From: Bacteroidales bacterium | GTDB lineage: Bacteria > Bacteroidota > Bacteroidia > Bacteroidales > Tenuifilaceae | NCBI GenBank assembly: GCA_013376985.1 | Contig: JACABB010000012.1 | Span: 24,256-88,255 of the forward strand | Length of the DNA stretch: 64,000 nt | Direction of reading: 5' to 3' | Shown: one piece after another, positions 8,511 through 16,754 of the stretch | How positions within the stretch are numbered: position 1 is the stretch's first letter | Layout: every line of letters starts with the position of its first letter | Made by a program: the position numbers and the translations under genes | Notes under the pieces: generated by a model | Seen by the model: the letters and a program-made list of their open reading frames with translations, nothing else | The model's database searches: none | Told to the model about the DNA's origin: nothing

Positions 8511-9377
8511 ATGGATGATTTTAAAAAAATAGTATGGCTTGCTTCTTACCCAAAATCAGGGAATACGTGGTTTCGGGTTTTTCTATCCAATTTACTTAAC
8601 AAATCAGATCAACCTGCTGATATTAATAATTTATACACCACACCCATTGCTAGTAGTCGTGAGCTTTTCGATGAGGCAACAGGTCTTTCATCGTCCGAAT
8701 TAACTTCAGAAGAGATCGATTTGCTTCGACCTCAAGTTTACGAATTTATTTCTCGAACATCAAGCGAATTACAATACCAAAAGGTTCATGATGCTTGGCA
8801 AATTACTAAGGCTGGAGAACCAATGTTTTCGGATAATATTACAAAGTGTGTTATCTATTTTATTAGAAACCCGTTAGATGTTGCCGTCTCTTTTTCCAAT
8901 CACTTGAGCAAACCGCACGAAGATATTGCTAAGATTCTAGCCGATAAATCGTTTGCATTTAGCAGTAATCCAAATCGATTTCATCTTCAGTTTAGGCAAC
9001 GCTTACTTTCATGGAGCGATCATATTCATAGTTGGGTGGATGAATCTGGACTTCCCATTCTTGTTGTTCGGTACGAGGATATGAAGGAAAATACCTTTGA
9101 AACGTTTAAAAGGGCTGTGAATTTTCTGGGTTTAGTTGCTTCCGATGAGGATATTCGAAAAGCCATTCGCTTTAGCGATATTAAGGAGATGCAAAAGCAG
9201 GAGAGCCAAAGCGGATTTAGTGAAAAACCCACCAAGGCAGATTCGTTTTTTAGAAAAGGCGAAATCGGTTCTTGGAGATCAGAACTTGCCCCAGAACTTG
9301 TTGACAGCATTTGCAAAGATCATCGTGAAATGATGATTCGTTTTGGGTATTTGGATGATAAGGGGTTTCCTATCTAA
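8511..9377 (+). CDS. Sulfotransferase domain protein
   Basis: A 288-aa cytosolic-type sulfotransferase that would move a sulfuryl group from PAPS to an acceptor. Signature elements: 'ASYPKSGNTWFRVFL' (11-25, the 5'-phosphosulfate-binding loop) and 'IRNPLDVAVSFSNH' (about 119-132, 3'-phosphate-binding region). Later come 'VVRYEDMKENTFETF' and 'FFRKGEIGSWRSEL' (the R-K-G-x-x-G-x-W motif near the C-terminus). All parts of the family are present and the length is normal. The acceptor is unknown. The nucleotidyltransferase and HPr-kinase-like genes nearby are frequent companions of such enzymes. Confidence 0.85.
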   Translation: MDDFKKIVWLASYPKSGNTWFRVFLSNLLNKSDQPADINNLYTTPIASSRELFDEATGLSSSELTSEEIDLLRPQVYEFISRTSSELQYQKVHDAWQITKAGEPMFSDNITKCVIYFIRNPLDVAVSFSNHLSKPHEDIAKILADKSFAFSSNPNRFHLQFRQRLLSWSDHIHSWVDESGLPILVVRYEDMKENTFETFKRAVNFLGLVASDEDIRKAIRFSDIKEMQKQESQSGFSEKPTKADSFFRKGEIGSWRSELAPELVDSICKDHREMMIRFGYLDDKGFPI

Positions 9378-9394
9378 CATCATTCTATGTTACG

Positions 9395-9462
9395 TGTCAT
9401 CCTGAGTGAAGCGAAGGATCTGATTGTTTAAAATCCAGATGCTTCACTCCGTTCAGCATGAC
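9395..9462 (+). repeat. REP-like imperfect inverted repeat
   Basis: GTCATCCTGAGTGAAGCGAA (left) and the reverse complement of the right arm (ending CAGCATGAC at 9462) form an imperfect palindrome around a short AT-rich loop. A related, rearranged copy lies at 58557-58678. Both copies are associated with a block close to 'TTACAT-GAACT-GCGTT' (about 9506 and 58681). It sits between convergent genes and has no coding potential. Confidence 0.65.
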
Positions 9463-9539
9463 AAAGTAACAATCTAACACCATGCTTAGGATCAATGTGT
9501 TATATTTACATTGAACTCGCGTTGAATTATATAATTGGA

Positions 9540-9615
9540 CTACAAATATTACGCGGCTCTGCCGCTATGAGAAATGGGATCAAACTTTGGGTGCGTAGCA
9601 CCTTAATATTTGTAG
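9540..9615. repeat. Clover-leaf-like palindromic element
   Basis: Twelve-base perfect outer arms (CTACAAATATTA at 9540-9551 and its complement at 9604-9615) enclose two perfect five-base hairpins: GCGGC-TCT-GCCGC (9553-9565) and GGTGC-GTA-GCACC (9590-9602). The whole 76 bases could fold as a three-way junction in DNA or RNA. It looks like a small mobile or REP-type element; no second copy is in the window. Confidence 0.6.
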
Positions 9616-9711
9616 ACATTTCATGACCATTGGAGTTTAAAAGGTACAGAGTACCGTAATCTTTTGAAATTGTTTGACTGCTAGGTAGTTATTGATTTAT
9701 TACATTGATCT

Positions 9712-10866
9712 TTACGGCAAATTAATCGTAAAAAGAATCTGCCGCTTAATAACTTCTTGTCCGTTTGCCCAATCGTAAAAATATCGCACCGGCGCAATTC
9801 CAACTACCTTTTTTTCAAGCTGTAATGTTTCCTCATCAAAGTACCACTCCTCGGTAAAAACTACAGAAATTATCTCGGAGGTTAAATCGGCCTCAATGGT
9901 TCTCTCCTCATTCTCTCCACTCAAAGGATTTGTAATTATTAAGGTTTTTGGAATAATTACTCTCCCTTTTGCCTCTTGTGGTGTTAACTTAGCGGATGTG
10001 TAATAATCGTAAGCAATTGCATTCCCTGAATATACGTTATCAAGTAAAGTTTTAATAAAAATGAGCTGATTAAAACCATTAAAAAATGGTGATATCGTAT
10101 TGCTATATATTTGGCTAATTTGAAAATCAAGGTCGTTTTGGCTTAATCGTTTTGCAACTAAATCGCTAAAAATTTCATTCCGATATACCCCATCAAAATT
10201 AAATAGATGCTCGTATTTAACCTGTGCGGCAAGTTTAAGTTTTGATTTATCAATCTTGTAATTCGGATTGTTGTATAGCCTAAATGCTTTCCGATAACGG
10301 AATTTATCGAAATCGGAAAAATCATCTAAATATCTTCTAACAGGTTCATAAGCAAAAACTTCCTTGTGAAAATTTAAAGGATTAGCTGTTAAACTCCACC
10401 CCTCAATAAAATTAAATGATGATAGCTCTTTGGGCTCTATTTGGCGGTAAGCTACCATTACTTCAATGGTACCATCATCGTTAATTTTTCTCACAGTATC
10501 GGCTCTTTGCCCCAAGTTTCTTTGGATTTCGGTTAACGCTAAGGGTTCATTTTGATCTAATGCGCTATACGGAAAATCCTCGTTTGCTTGTGAGGGATCA
10601 AATACTTTAAAGCCAGCTAAAACCTTATCAACGATTACTTTTTTTATATCAATATATGTCTTAAAATCAAATATCGGCATAGAAGGAAAATTCCTATGAA
10701 CGCTATCTTTTGAAGCTAGATACAGTGAATCAAACCCAACCTGCTCCGATATTATTAGTTTCTCAGGTAAAAGGAGGTTATCTTTTCTAAAGCCTGAAAT
10801 TTGTGAGAAGAGGTTGCTACTAAAAACCATGGAGGCAATCAGTACGCTTAATCGTATTGTTTTCAT
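9712..10866 (-). CDS. Exported protein, possibly GldN/PorN-like
   Basis: A 384-aa protein with a signal peptide (about 1-21, ending 'FSSNLFSQ'). The region 'VIVDKVLAGFKVFDP' to 'LALTEIQRNLGQRADTVRKI' and the C-terminal 'FTEEWYFDEETLQLEKKVVG' followed by 'IAPVRYFY' recall GldN/PorN, a periplasmic ring component of the type IX secretion/gliding machine, in which an E-x-W-F/Y-F-D...G-I-A-P pattern occurs. It is larger than needed for the core domain and stands alone rather than in a gldKLMN cluster, so it may be a divergent paralogue or unrelated. I am not certain of the family. Confidence 0.4.
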   Translation of the reverse strand: MKTIRLSVLIASMVFSSNLFSQISGFRKDNLLLPEKLIISEQVGFDSLYLASKDSVHRNFPSMPIFDFKTYIDIKKVIVDKVLAGFKVFDPSQANEDFPYSALDQNEPLALTEIQRNLGQRADTVRKINDDGTIEVMVAYRQIEPKELSSFNFIEGWSLTANPLNFHKEVFAYEPVRRYLDDFSDFDKFRYRKAFRLYNNPNYKIDKSKLKLAAQVKYEHLFNFDGVYRNEIFSDLVAKRLSQNDLDFQISQIYSNTISPFFNGFNQLIFIKTLLDNVYSGNAIAYDYYTSAKLTPQEAKGRVIIPKTLIITNPLSGENEERTIEADLTSEIISVVFTEEWYFDEETLQLEKKVVGIAPVRYFYDWANGQEVIKRQILFTINLP

Positions 10867-11076
10867 TCTAGTAGTTTATTTTCATGCTATTATGGAATTC
10901 CCAAATTTCAGATTATCGCATTTTGCGATTATTCTTTCTTAGCGGTTTAAATCTGCAAAATGGGTATTAATTATCACCCTAAGATACAAATGTTTATAAG
11001 AATAAAATTATCGTATTTAGCATTAAATATCAAGTCATTACAAATTATTTCATTTATAGGTTATTATGAAGTATTT

Positions 11077-11106
11077 AAAAAAGGCATAACCCTTTCGAAT
11101 TATGCC
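11077..11106 (-). terminator. Intrinsic terminator of the C69 dipeptidase gene
   Basis: Read on the minus strand, GGCATAA (11106-11100) pairs with TTATGCC (11089-11083) around a ten-base loop and is followed by six T residues (11082-11077). It lies 30 bases past the stop at 11136. Confidence 0.75.
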
Positions 11107-11135
11107 TTCTGAATTGTGATATAATCTTCTAATTG

Positions 11136-12767
11136 TTAGAAATTTATTCCCTGCTTATTGTTTGTGTATTTTGACAATAGCAAATAACGCAGCTGAACGT
11201 AAGCATCAACGCTTTGATCCATCTTTTTCCAAACATAGTCTGTTAGGAGTTCCTTGGCCTTTTCAGGATTTTTCTTATGCAGCTCCAACGCTTTCTTTTC
11301 CAGCTCAATCATCTCAGTAAATGTAGCATTCTCAAGGGAGTCGCGAACGGGTTTAACATCCTTCCAAGCCTCCTGCCACTTTAGGTACATCAGGTTATCT
11401 ACAAAATCGTAAGCCCAACGAGCCGATTTATCGCTATACTTCTTAGGATCGTAGGTTTGGTACAATGGGTTTATCTTGGTAACCCCTGCATAGATTGGCA
11501 CAAATGGCGATACAAATTCATTATCAAGGTAAACCCAGTAAATACCGCCAATGCTTGGAGGTAGCCATGAGCGAAGCTGTGCAACCATTCCAAAACCTCC
11601 ACGGGAAACATTTCTCCTCCAGTTTAAGCCTAGGAGTTTTTGCATTTCGCGGGTGGGGAAGGGGGTTGCAAGCGGGCTAAGTACCATTTTGCCATCGTTG
11701 CTAGGAATGTACCACTTGGAATCGGAGGCCATATCGTAGATTGTACCCTCAAATGTTGACCTAAAGAAGCTGAATACATCTTTAAAAGAAACTTGTGCTG
11801 CTGGCTTGGCTGAAAATGGGTATAGATCCAAGTCCTCAACGTATTGAACGTATGGATTTTTGCTATCGAATGGCGATTTAAGTTTGCGTTCGGGGTACTT
11901 TGTTAGATTTGGAGCGTAGGTTGAGTAGAATAGCCAAAACCGTGATGTTGCCCATTCTCGGGCTGTTGGAGCATAAATTTTTTGCCAAATAAAAGGCATT
12001 CCGCTCGATGGGTTGTACCAACCTTTATCAATTGCAAATTGCTTGTAGTTAGGAGATGCCTTGCAGTCAACCTGTGTTGTATCAATCTCCTTTATTGTGC
12101 TCCAATTTGGGATCATGGCAATATTTTCATCGGGAACTCGCCTTGCTGCCCAAAGGCAACCGGGTTTACCGCTCGATTTTTTCCATGGCCCAACGCCAAA
12201 CACCTCAAAAATCCAAACCTCATTGGGATCGGCTATTGCCAATGCTTCTGATTCTCCAATACAAGAGGGAAGAAAACCATACTCTTCCATCAATCTGCCG
12301 ATTAGTTTCACAGCATCCACCGCTTTTGTGCAGCGTTGTAGGGCGAATAGCTGGGCTTGCTCAACGGTCATAATTTGCTCACCATCCTTCATGTCAAACT
12401 TTAGCTCATCTCTTTGGCTAAGAGTGCTCTCCCCAATTGCCAGCTGGTACTCGTTGATATGGGGCAGTGCAGAATGGATATATGAGAATGTTTTTTCAAC
12501 CTGTGGGATATAACCAATAATCTTTCCAAGGCTATCCATTGGACGAATATCCTGAATTCCCCAGTAAACTGGTGCCATTGATCCTTTTGGGAATGTCATT
12601 CGAGGAATTATTCTTAAGCGACAATCGGCACCACCGTCGGAGTGGGAAACTAGTACCGAACCATCAACAGTTGCCTTTTTACCAGCAACTATAACTGTAC
12701 AGGAATTGCCTTTATTAGTGAGAGTTAAGGCAAATGCAAGGCAAATTATGTATGCAAACCATTTCAT
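11136..12767 (-). CDS. C69-family dipeptidase
   Basis: A 543-aa exported Ntn-hydrolase-type peptidase (MEROPS C69, PepD-like). A signal peptide of about 22 residues precedes 'CTVIVAGKKATVDGSVL'; C23 would become the N-terminal nucleophile after cleavage, as expected in this family. Further family features are 'SHSDGGADCRLRIIP', 'IGESEALAIADPNEVWIFEV' and 'GPWKKSSGKPG'. The late segment 'SKWYIPSNDGKMVLSPLATP' is also typical. The enzyme cleaves dipeptides outside the cytoplasm and supports peptide nutrition. The gene appears monocistronic with its own terminator. Confidence 0.9.
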   Translation of the reverse strand: MKWFAYIICLAFALTLTNKGNSCTVIVAGKKATVDGSVLVSHSDGGADCRLRIIPRMTFPKGSMAPVYWGIQDIRPMDSLGKIIGYIPQVEKTFSYIHSALPHINEYQLAIGESTLSQRDELKFDMKDGEQIMTVEQAQLFALQRCTKAVDAVKLIGRLMEEYGFLPSCIGESEALAIADPNEVWIFEVFGVGPWKKSSGKPGCLWAARRVPDENIAMIPNWSTIKEIDTTQVDCKASPNYKQFAIDKGWYNPSSGMPFIWQKIYAPTAREWATSRFWLFYSTYAPNLTKYPERKLKSPFDSKNPYVQYVEDLDLYPFSAKPAAQVSFKDVFSFFRSTFEGTIYDMASDSKWYIPSNDGKMVLSPLATPFPTREMQKLLGLNWRRNVSRGGFGMVAQLRSWLPPSIGGIYWVYLDNEFVSPFVPIYAGVTKINPLYQTYDPKKYSDKSARWAYDFVDNLMYLKWQEAWKDVKPVRDSLENATFTEMIELEKKALELHKKNPEKAKELLTDYVWKKMDQSVDAYVQLRYLLLSKYTNNKQGINF

Positions 12768-12867
12768 GATTTTATAATTAGATTAAGATGTCGAATTTAG
12801 ATATTTTAATTTTTGATTGGTGGAAAGGGTTTTGGTTTAGTAATGCGAGAAACTTTTAACTACAAGT

Positions 12868-13221
12868 TTATTGTTCCCTTGCAAGAACAAAGACTCCACA
12901 GATATCCTCGCTATCGAAGCTATGCCCTACAATTTTACCTTCGTGGGTTAGCGTACCCTCTAATATGTCTAGGTTATAATCGTTAATTACTGAACCATCA
13001 GGCGATAAGGCTTTTAGCCCTTTTAAACTTATCTTGTTTGCGTGTATTGTTCCCGAAATTTCCTGATGGACGAAAAAGGGCTCATTGTCCTCGATCTTTT
13101 CCTCGTACTCAAGGTAACCAGTTATGCTATTCTCATTCTGGATAAAGAACGCAAAACCATTATCCAAGCCACATTCAAACTCCTCGCTAAAAATCCATTT
13201 TCCAGATATGTTGTGAATCAT
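12868..13221 (-). CDS. Small beta-rich protein of unknown function
   Basis: I prefer the internal Met at 13221 ('MIHNISGKWIFSEEFECG'), because the 16 residues before it look non-coding and the core begins with an 'I-S-G-K-W' strand typical of small beta-barrel proteins of the lipocalin-like or avidin-like kind. The 117-aa product has no signal peptide and alternating beta-strand character throughout. The neighbouring dipeptidase is on the same strand but about 100 bases away. No function assigned. Confidence 0.5.
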   Translation of the reverse strand: MIHNISGKWIFSEEFECGLDNGFAFFIQNENSITGYLEYEEKIEDNEPFFVHQEISGTIHANKISLKGLKALSPDGSVINDYNLDILEGTLTHEGKIVGHSFDSEDICGVFVLAREQ

Positions 13222-13620
13222 AACGAATGTTTTTACAAAGATAGCTGATATACCAATTGGGCTCTGCAAAAATATTTGTTGAATTTAATTTGGAGATATT
13301 TTGGAATGACATGTTAGAGCAAATCTTATGGCATAATTATCGTTTGATTAAAGGTGATTGTGTTTGGCATGTTACGGGATTTATTCTATTTTACTTGTGG
13401 TTGGCTTAGAGTGATGAGCAGGGGGCGTTTCTTTGCGCATTTTATCAATTATTGTATTTGCTCATTTCATGAATTTTGCTTCGAAGTAATTCATGAATGG
13501 TCTGTTAAAGTACATAATTTACAAGGTTATACGCAAATACTTTATGCTAAATAAAAATTCATCTACCCGCTTGCGCCAATGAATTGTAGCAACTTTTGTG
13601 ACTCGTTCTTATCGGTCTCT
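13222..13620. other. About 400-base intergenic stretch holding a direct-repeat flank
   Basis: No convincing gene. It contains a 25-base block (13401-13425, TTGGCTTAGAGTGATGAGCA followed by five G) that recurs with about four mismatches at 14762-14786, on the other side of the Fic gene, as if flanking an inserted unit. Confidence 0.4.
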
Positions 13621-14661
13621 TTAAAAGTATGTATTTACTGCAAATTTAAATTGGTCAATAAATATTTCTTTAAAAATTGAAATATTATTCTGTTCATAGA
13701 ATAGAAGCATTGCTTTCTTGTATTCAACAGAGTCAACTGTCCTAAATGAAATAGGACAATATTTATGATTCATAAGAACAGCATTGCTTACAATTCTTGC
13801 AGTTCTTTTATTGCCATCCACAAATGGTTGGATGTAAGAAATTAACACCAAAAGAAGCAATGCTTTTTCAAATACATTTTTTTTACTATTCACCAATTCA
13901 CACATATTTGAAAGTGCCTCTAATATTTGAAACTCATTATCTAATGGCCGATAATTTGTTCCTGAAATACCAACTCTTCTCTTCCTAATATTTTTATCTA
14001 CACCAAGTTCTTTTATTAAAATACTATGTATGTCTTCAATTTTAGAAACCGATAAGGGAATTACATAGTCTGGATTTTCAATTATAAAGTCGATGGCTTC
14101 CTTGTGGTTCAGGAGCATAGTTGCTTCTTCTTTTGTTTTTCCTGATGCAGTTTCTTTTTCCTTAAGTAGCCTTTCCGTTTCCAATAGAGAATAGGTATTC
14201 CCTTCAATCTGAGAAGACTTCCAGCTCAAATCAATCGCCAATCTCTCTAATTCTTTTTTATATTCTATTTCGGAGAGCTGAGAGATGTTCCTATTGAATT
14301 TATCTTGAAATAGGTCTAATTGTTCTAATTCATTAAATGTAAATACACTACATTCTTTAAGTGTTTCAGGAATGAGCAGTAGATTAAAGTTCGCCTTAAT
14401 ATCTCTTTCATCAATTTCTTTCTCGTAATACTTTTCAATATCAACAGGGTATAAAAGTTCATGGGAGGGCGAAATCAAATATTTTGTTGATTTTCCCTGT
14501 CCTTTTTTTATTAGTAGATTTTCGTCAATTAGTTTGGAAAGTATTCTTTTAATAGTAGCATAACTAATAGATGATGAAATACTTTCAAAGATTTCTTTAG
14601 AAGAAATTTCCTGATTTTTCTTTATAATCTCAATAACCTCAATTTCTTTTTTGTCAATCAT
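13621..14661 (-). CDS. Fic-domain protein with winged helix and Gln in place of the catalytic His
   Basis: A 346-aa protein. Residues 1-65 form a winged-helix DNA-binding domain ('KNQEISSKEIFESI' then 'SYATIKRILSKLIDENLL'). A Fic domain occupies about 120-320, with the inhibitory helix 'SSQIEGN' around E153 (the S-x-x-x-E-G pattern). The active-site loop reads 'YIQPFVDGNKRTAR': the usual HPF is QPF (Q278), while D, G, N and R are kept. Without the His base, normal AMPylation is unlikely, so the protein may be mainly a repressor or use other chemistry. The clustered GGCTCA operators before the gene suggest autoregulation. Confidence 0.85.
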   Translation of the reverse strand: MIDKKEIEVIEIIKKNQEISSKEIFESISSSISYATIKRILSKLIDENLLIKKGQGKSTKYLISPSHELLYPVDIEKYYEKEIDERDIKANFNLLLIPETLKECSVFTFNELEQLDLFQDKFNRNISQLSEIEYKKELERLAIDLSWKSSQIEGNTYSLLETERLLKEKETASGKTKEEATMLLNHKEAIDFIIENPDYVIPLSVSKIEDIHSILIKELGVDKNIRKRRVGISGTNYRPLDNEFQILEALSNMCELVNSKKNVFEKALLLLVLISYIQPFVDGNKRTARIVSNAVLMNHKYCPISFRTVDSVEYKKAMLLFYEQNNISIFKEIFIDQFKFAVNTYF

Positions 14662-14671
14662 GGAATTTTAA

Positions 14672-14751
14672 TTTGTGGCTCATAAATATAATCATTTTGG
14701 CTCAAATAGCCGCAAAAATGAGCCGTATTTTCTTTTTGAATGAGCCACAAA
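14672..14751 (-). promoter_or_regulatory. Symmetric GGCTCA operator cluster before the Fic gene
   Basis: TTTGTGGCTCAT (14672-14683) is mirrored perfectly by ATGAGCCACAAA (14740-14751). Between them lie a second GGCTCA (14699-14704) and its complement in ATGAGCC (14718-14724). The four half-sites are arranged symmetrically immediately upstream of the start codon at 14661. This is the expected form of a binding region for the winged helix of the adjacent Fic protein. Confidence 0.65.
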
Positions 14752-14804
14752 GTTTATGTGCTTGGTTTAGGGTGATGAGTTGGGGGTCAAGAAAGTGTGC
14801 AAAT

Positions 14805-15818
14805 TCAAACCATTAACGAATCTAACCTTGGTAAGTTAATAAACAACTTTGTCTCTCTTTTATAATATAAGTCGAAAATAGTCCAGAAATGTAATTTTCT
14901 ACTATTTTTAAAATCTAATATAAATGCCCAATAACTATCGGGATCAAATCCGATCTTATAATTACACAATTCTCCCATTGTGGATTCAATTTTATTTGTG
15001 CTTTGCCAATTATAATTTTCAATATCAATTGCATCAGAGGGGAAAGAATTAAATAAGCTATAACATGCCTCAAATCCACCATCCTGAAAGCCCATACCTA
15101 TAGTAATGCCATTAAAGGATGGATCATTGGCTATTTCACTAAAAGTTTTTATTGAGGTCATTAATGAGCCAATTTTTACAGCGATGCGTGCATCGGCAGT
15201 AAGTTCAGGTAGGAGTAAAACAGTTTCATTTAACATGAATTTATCAATATAATCTCCAGATCCAATTATTATTTTTTCACCAGGATTTGCTTCTCGTATT
15301 TCTTTTTCTGGAAAAGAAATCGCGATTAACTTTCTGTGATTTGCATTCATAGTGTCACTTTTCGAGAAAAAATTAGTAAAATTCTCAATTGACATGTTTC
15401 CAGCATTAATGAAGTTATTATTTTCGTTTTTGACTCCTGTTTTTTTTAGTTCTATGAAATTTTCAGCAGCAAGAATAATGATAAAGCGACTGTTAGGTGA
15501 TATTATATTTTTTTCTATAGAGTATTCATACTGCGCTTTTAGAGTAGAAAAGATCCATTCAGTATCAACAGATTTTTTCAATAATATTTCTTTAGGTTCA
15601 CTTAGTTTATTAATAAAATGTTCTTTATAGAATGGTATCCATATTTTTGTGGCAGCATCAATTGCACCTGCAAATCCTACAATAAATGGATTATTATAAT
15701 AGACTTTCTGAAAAGCATCGTAATACTTTTTAATTCCATTTTCTTGACTTAGTGTTACTCGCGTGTCGCAAACTATGCCAATAGAATCTCCAAAATGTGA
15801 ACCTACTACAAGAGTCAT
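14805..15818 (-). CDS. Stand-alone proteasome-like Ntn hydrolase (predicted)
   Basis: A 337-aa protein whose N-terminus matches the catalytic arrangement of proteasome beta subunits/HslV. After Met removal, Thr1 heads 'TLVVGSHFGDSIGIVCDTRV', placing Asp exactly at position 17 and Arg at 19. A Lys (mature 37, four residues later than Lys33) follows in 'FQKVYYNNPFIVGFAGAIDA', equivalent to the K-x-x-x-I...A-G region. The extra C-terminal half (about 200-337) is unlike core proteasome subunits and is not recognised. No HslU-like or other AAA unfoldase gene is nearby. The assignment is mine from motifs. A two-TM protein gene lies just upstream on the same strand. Confidence 0.55.
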   Translation of the reverse strand: MTLVVGSHFGDSIGIVCDTRVTLSQENGIKKYYDAFQKVYYNNPFIVGFAGAIDAATKIWIPFYKEHFINKLSEPKEILLKKSVDTEWIFSTLKAQYEYSIEKNIISPNSRFIIILAAENFIELKKTGVKNENNNFINAGNMSIENFTNFFSKSDTMNANHRKLIAISFPEKEIREANPGEKIIIGSGDYIDKFMLNETVLLLPELTADARIAVKIGSLMTSIKTFSEIANDPSFNGITIGMGFQDGGFEACYSLFNSFPSDAIDIENYNWQSTNKIESTMGELCNYKIGFDPDSYWAFILDFKNSRKLHFWTIFDLYYKRETKLFINLPRLDSLMV

Positions 15819-16013
15819 AATTAGATTGATTTTAATGAAAAAATATAAATGGTTATTTTACATTATCTTTTAGGTAAGGAAATTTATTATTGCTTTTCAA
15901 AATCTTACGCATATTTTCTGACTATTATTACACCTTTAATGCTGGGGTTTGAAACCATTTTTTGCCTCTCATTAGTTTCTTTCCCATATTATCTCGAACG
16001 ATCTTTATTCAAA

Positions 16014-16754
16014 CTATTTTAAAATCATCTTTAAAGACCATCCAATAATTGGAACAATTAAGGCTGTAATAATCCATTTCCAATTTTTAGTGACAAAAAT
16101 TTTCACGCAGTATATTGGATTTATTTTAACTGTTATTTCCTTCTCAATAATTGGATGATCTTTTAATTCCTCTCCATAGGGTAACCTTATTCGTAATGTA
16201 ATTTTAAGATGTAATATTAATTTCCCAAATTTTTCAGGTAAGATATCCCATGCCCATTCGGCATATCCTTTTTTTCCAATAATTTGTTCTTCCTCGCTTA
16301 AAGGATAGATGTAAAAATTTTCCCCTGTAAGACAAACTTTCATGAGCTCGTATATTTCAATCTTCTCAACATAAGGTATTCCATTACCTTTTAATGCAAC
16401 AGTAATATCTGAGTTCAGATCTCGGCTAATTCTTAATGTTACCCGCTCTTTTATCCCCTGTTTCATTTTCATTGGGGAATTAAAAACCATCTGCCCAATA
16501 GATAATCTTTCAAGTTCTTTTTGAAGAATTTCATGCCAGTCAGTTTTTTCTTCTAATGACAATGACATCAGGTCATAGCAATCTACCATAAAACCAGAAC
16601 TTCTTTGATTTCGTATTTCTCTAAATTTTAAAAAATCAAATAAATTCAATCGAGTGAATCGAAATATTCTTCCAAACCAAATTATTGTTAAAGACAATAT
16701 TGATAATAATAGACATAGCAGGTAAAACCAATTGTTTATTAAAAAAGATCTCAT
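16014..16754 (-). CDS. Two-TM protein with a soluble beta-rich middle domain
   Basis: A 246-aa protein with a membrane helix at each end (about 7-28 and 224-244) and a soluble region between. The middle has a conserved-looking core: 'GQMVFNSPMKMKQGIKERVT', then 'KVCLTGENFYIYPLSEEEQI' and 'YAEWAWDILPEKFGKLILHL'. I recall similar 'F-N-x-P-x-K-M-x-x-G-x-x-E-R-V' and 'E-W-x-W-D-V-x-P' blocks in bacterial proteins that carry other signalling or conflict-related domains, but cannot name the family with certainty. The gene precedes the proteasome-like hydrolase by 195 bases on the same strand; a functional pair is inference. Confidence 0.55.
   Translation of the reverse strand: MRSFLINNWFYLLCLLLSILSLTIIWFGRIFRFTRLNLFDFLKFREIRNQRSSGFMVDCYDLMSLSLEEKTDWHEILQKELERLSIGQMVFNSPMKMKQGIKERVTLRISRDLNSDITVALKGNGIPYVEKIEIYELMKVCLTGENFYIYPLSEEEQIIGKKGYAEWAWDILPEKFGKLILHLKITLRIRLPYGEELKDHPIIEKEITVKINPIYCVKIFVTKNWKWIITALIVPIIGWSLKMILK

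Noticed and set aside
12061..12513. 150-aa plus-strand open frame inside the dipeptidase gene
   Set aside because: It is antisense to a well-conserved coding sequence and its composition reflects the complement of that gene.
13354..13554. 66-aa plus-strand open frame before the Fic gene
   Set aside because: It runs through the flanking direct repeat and has no recognisable feature.
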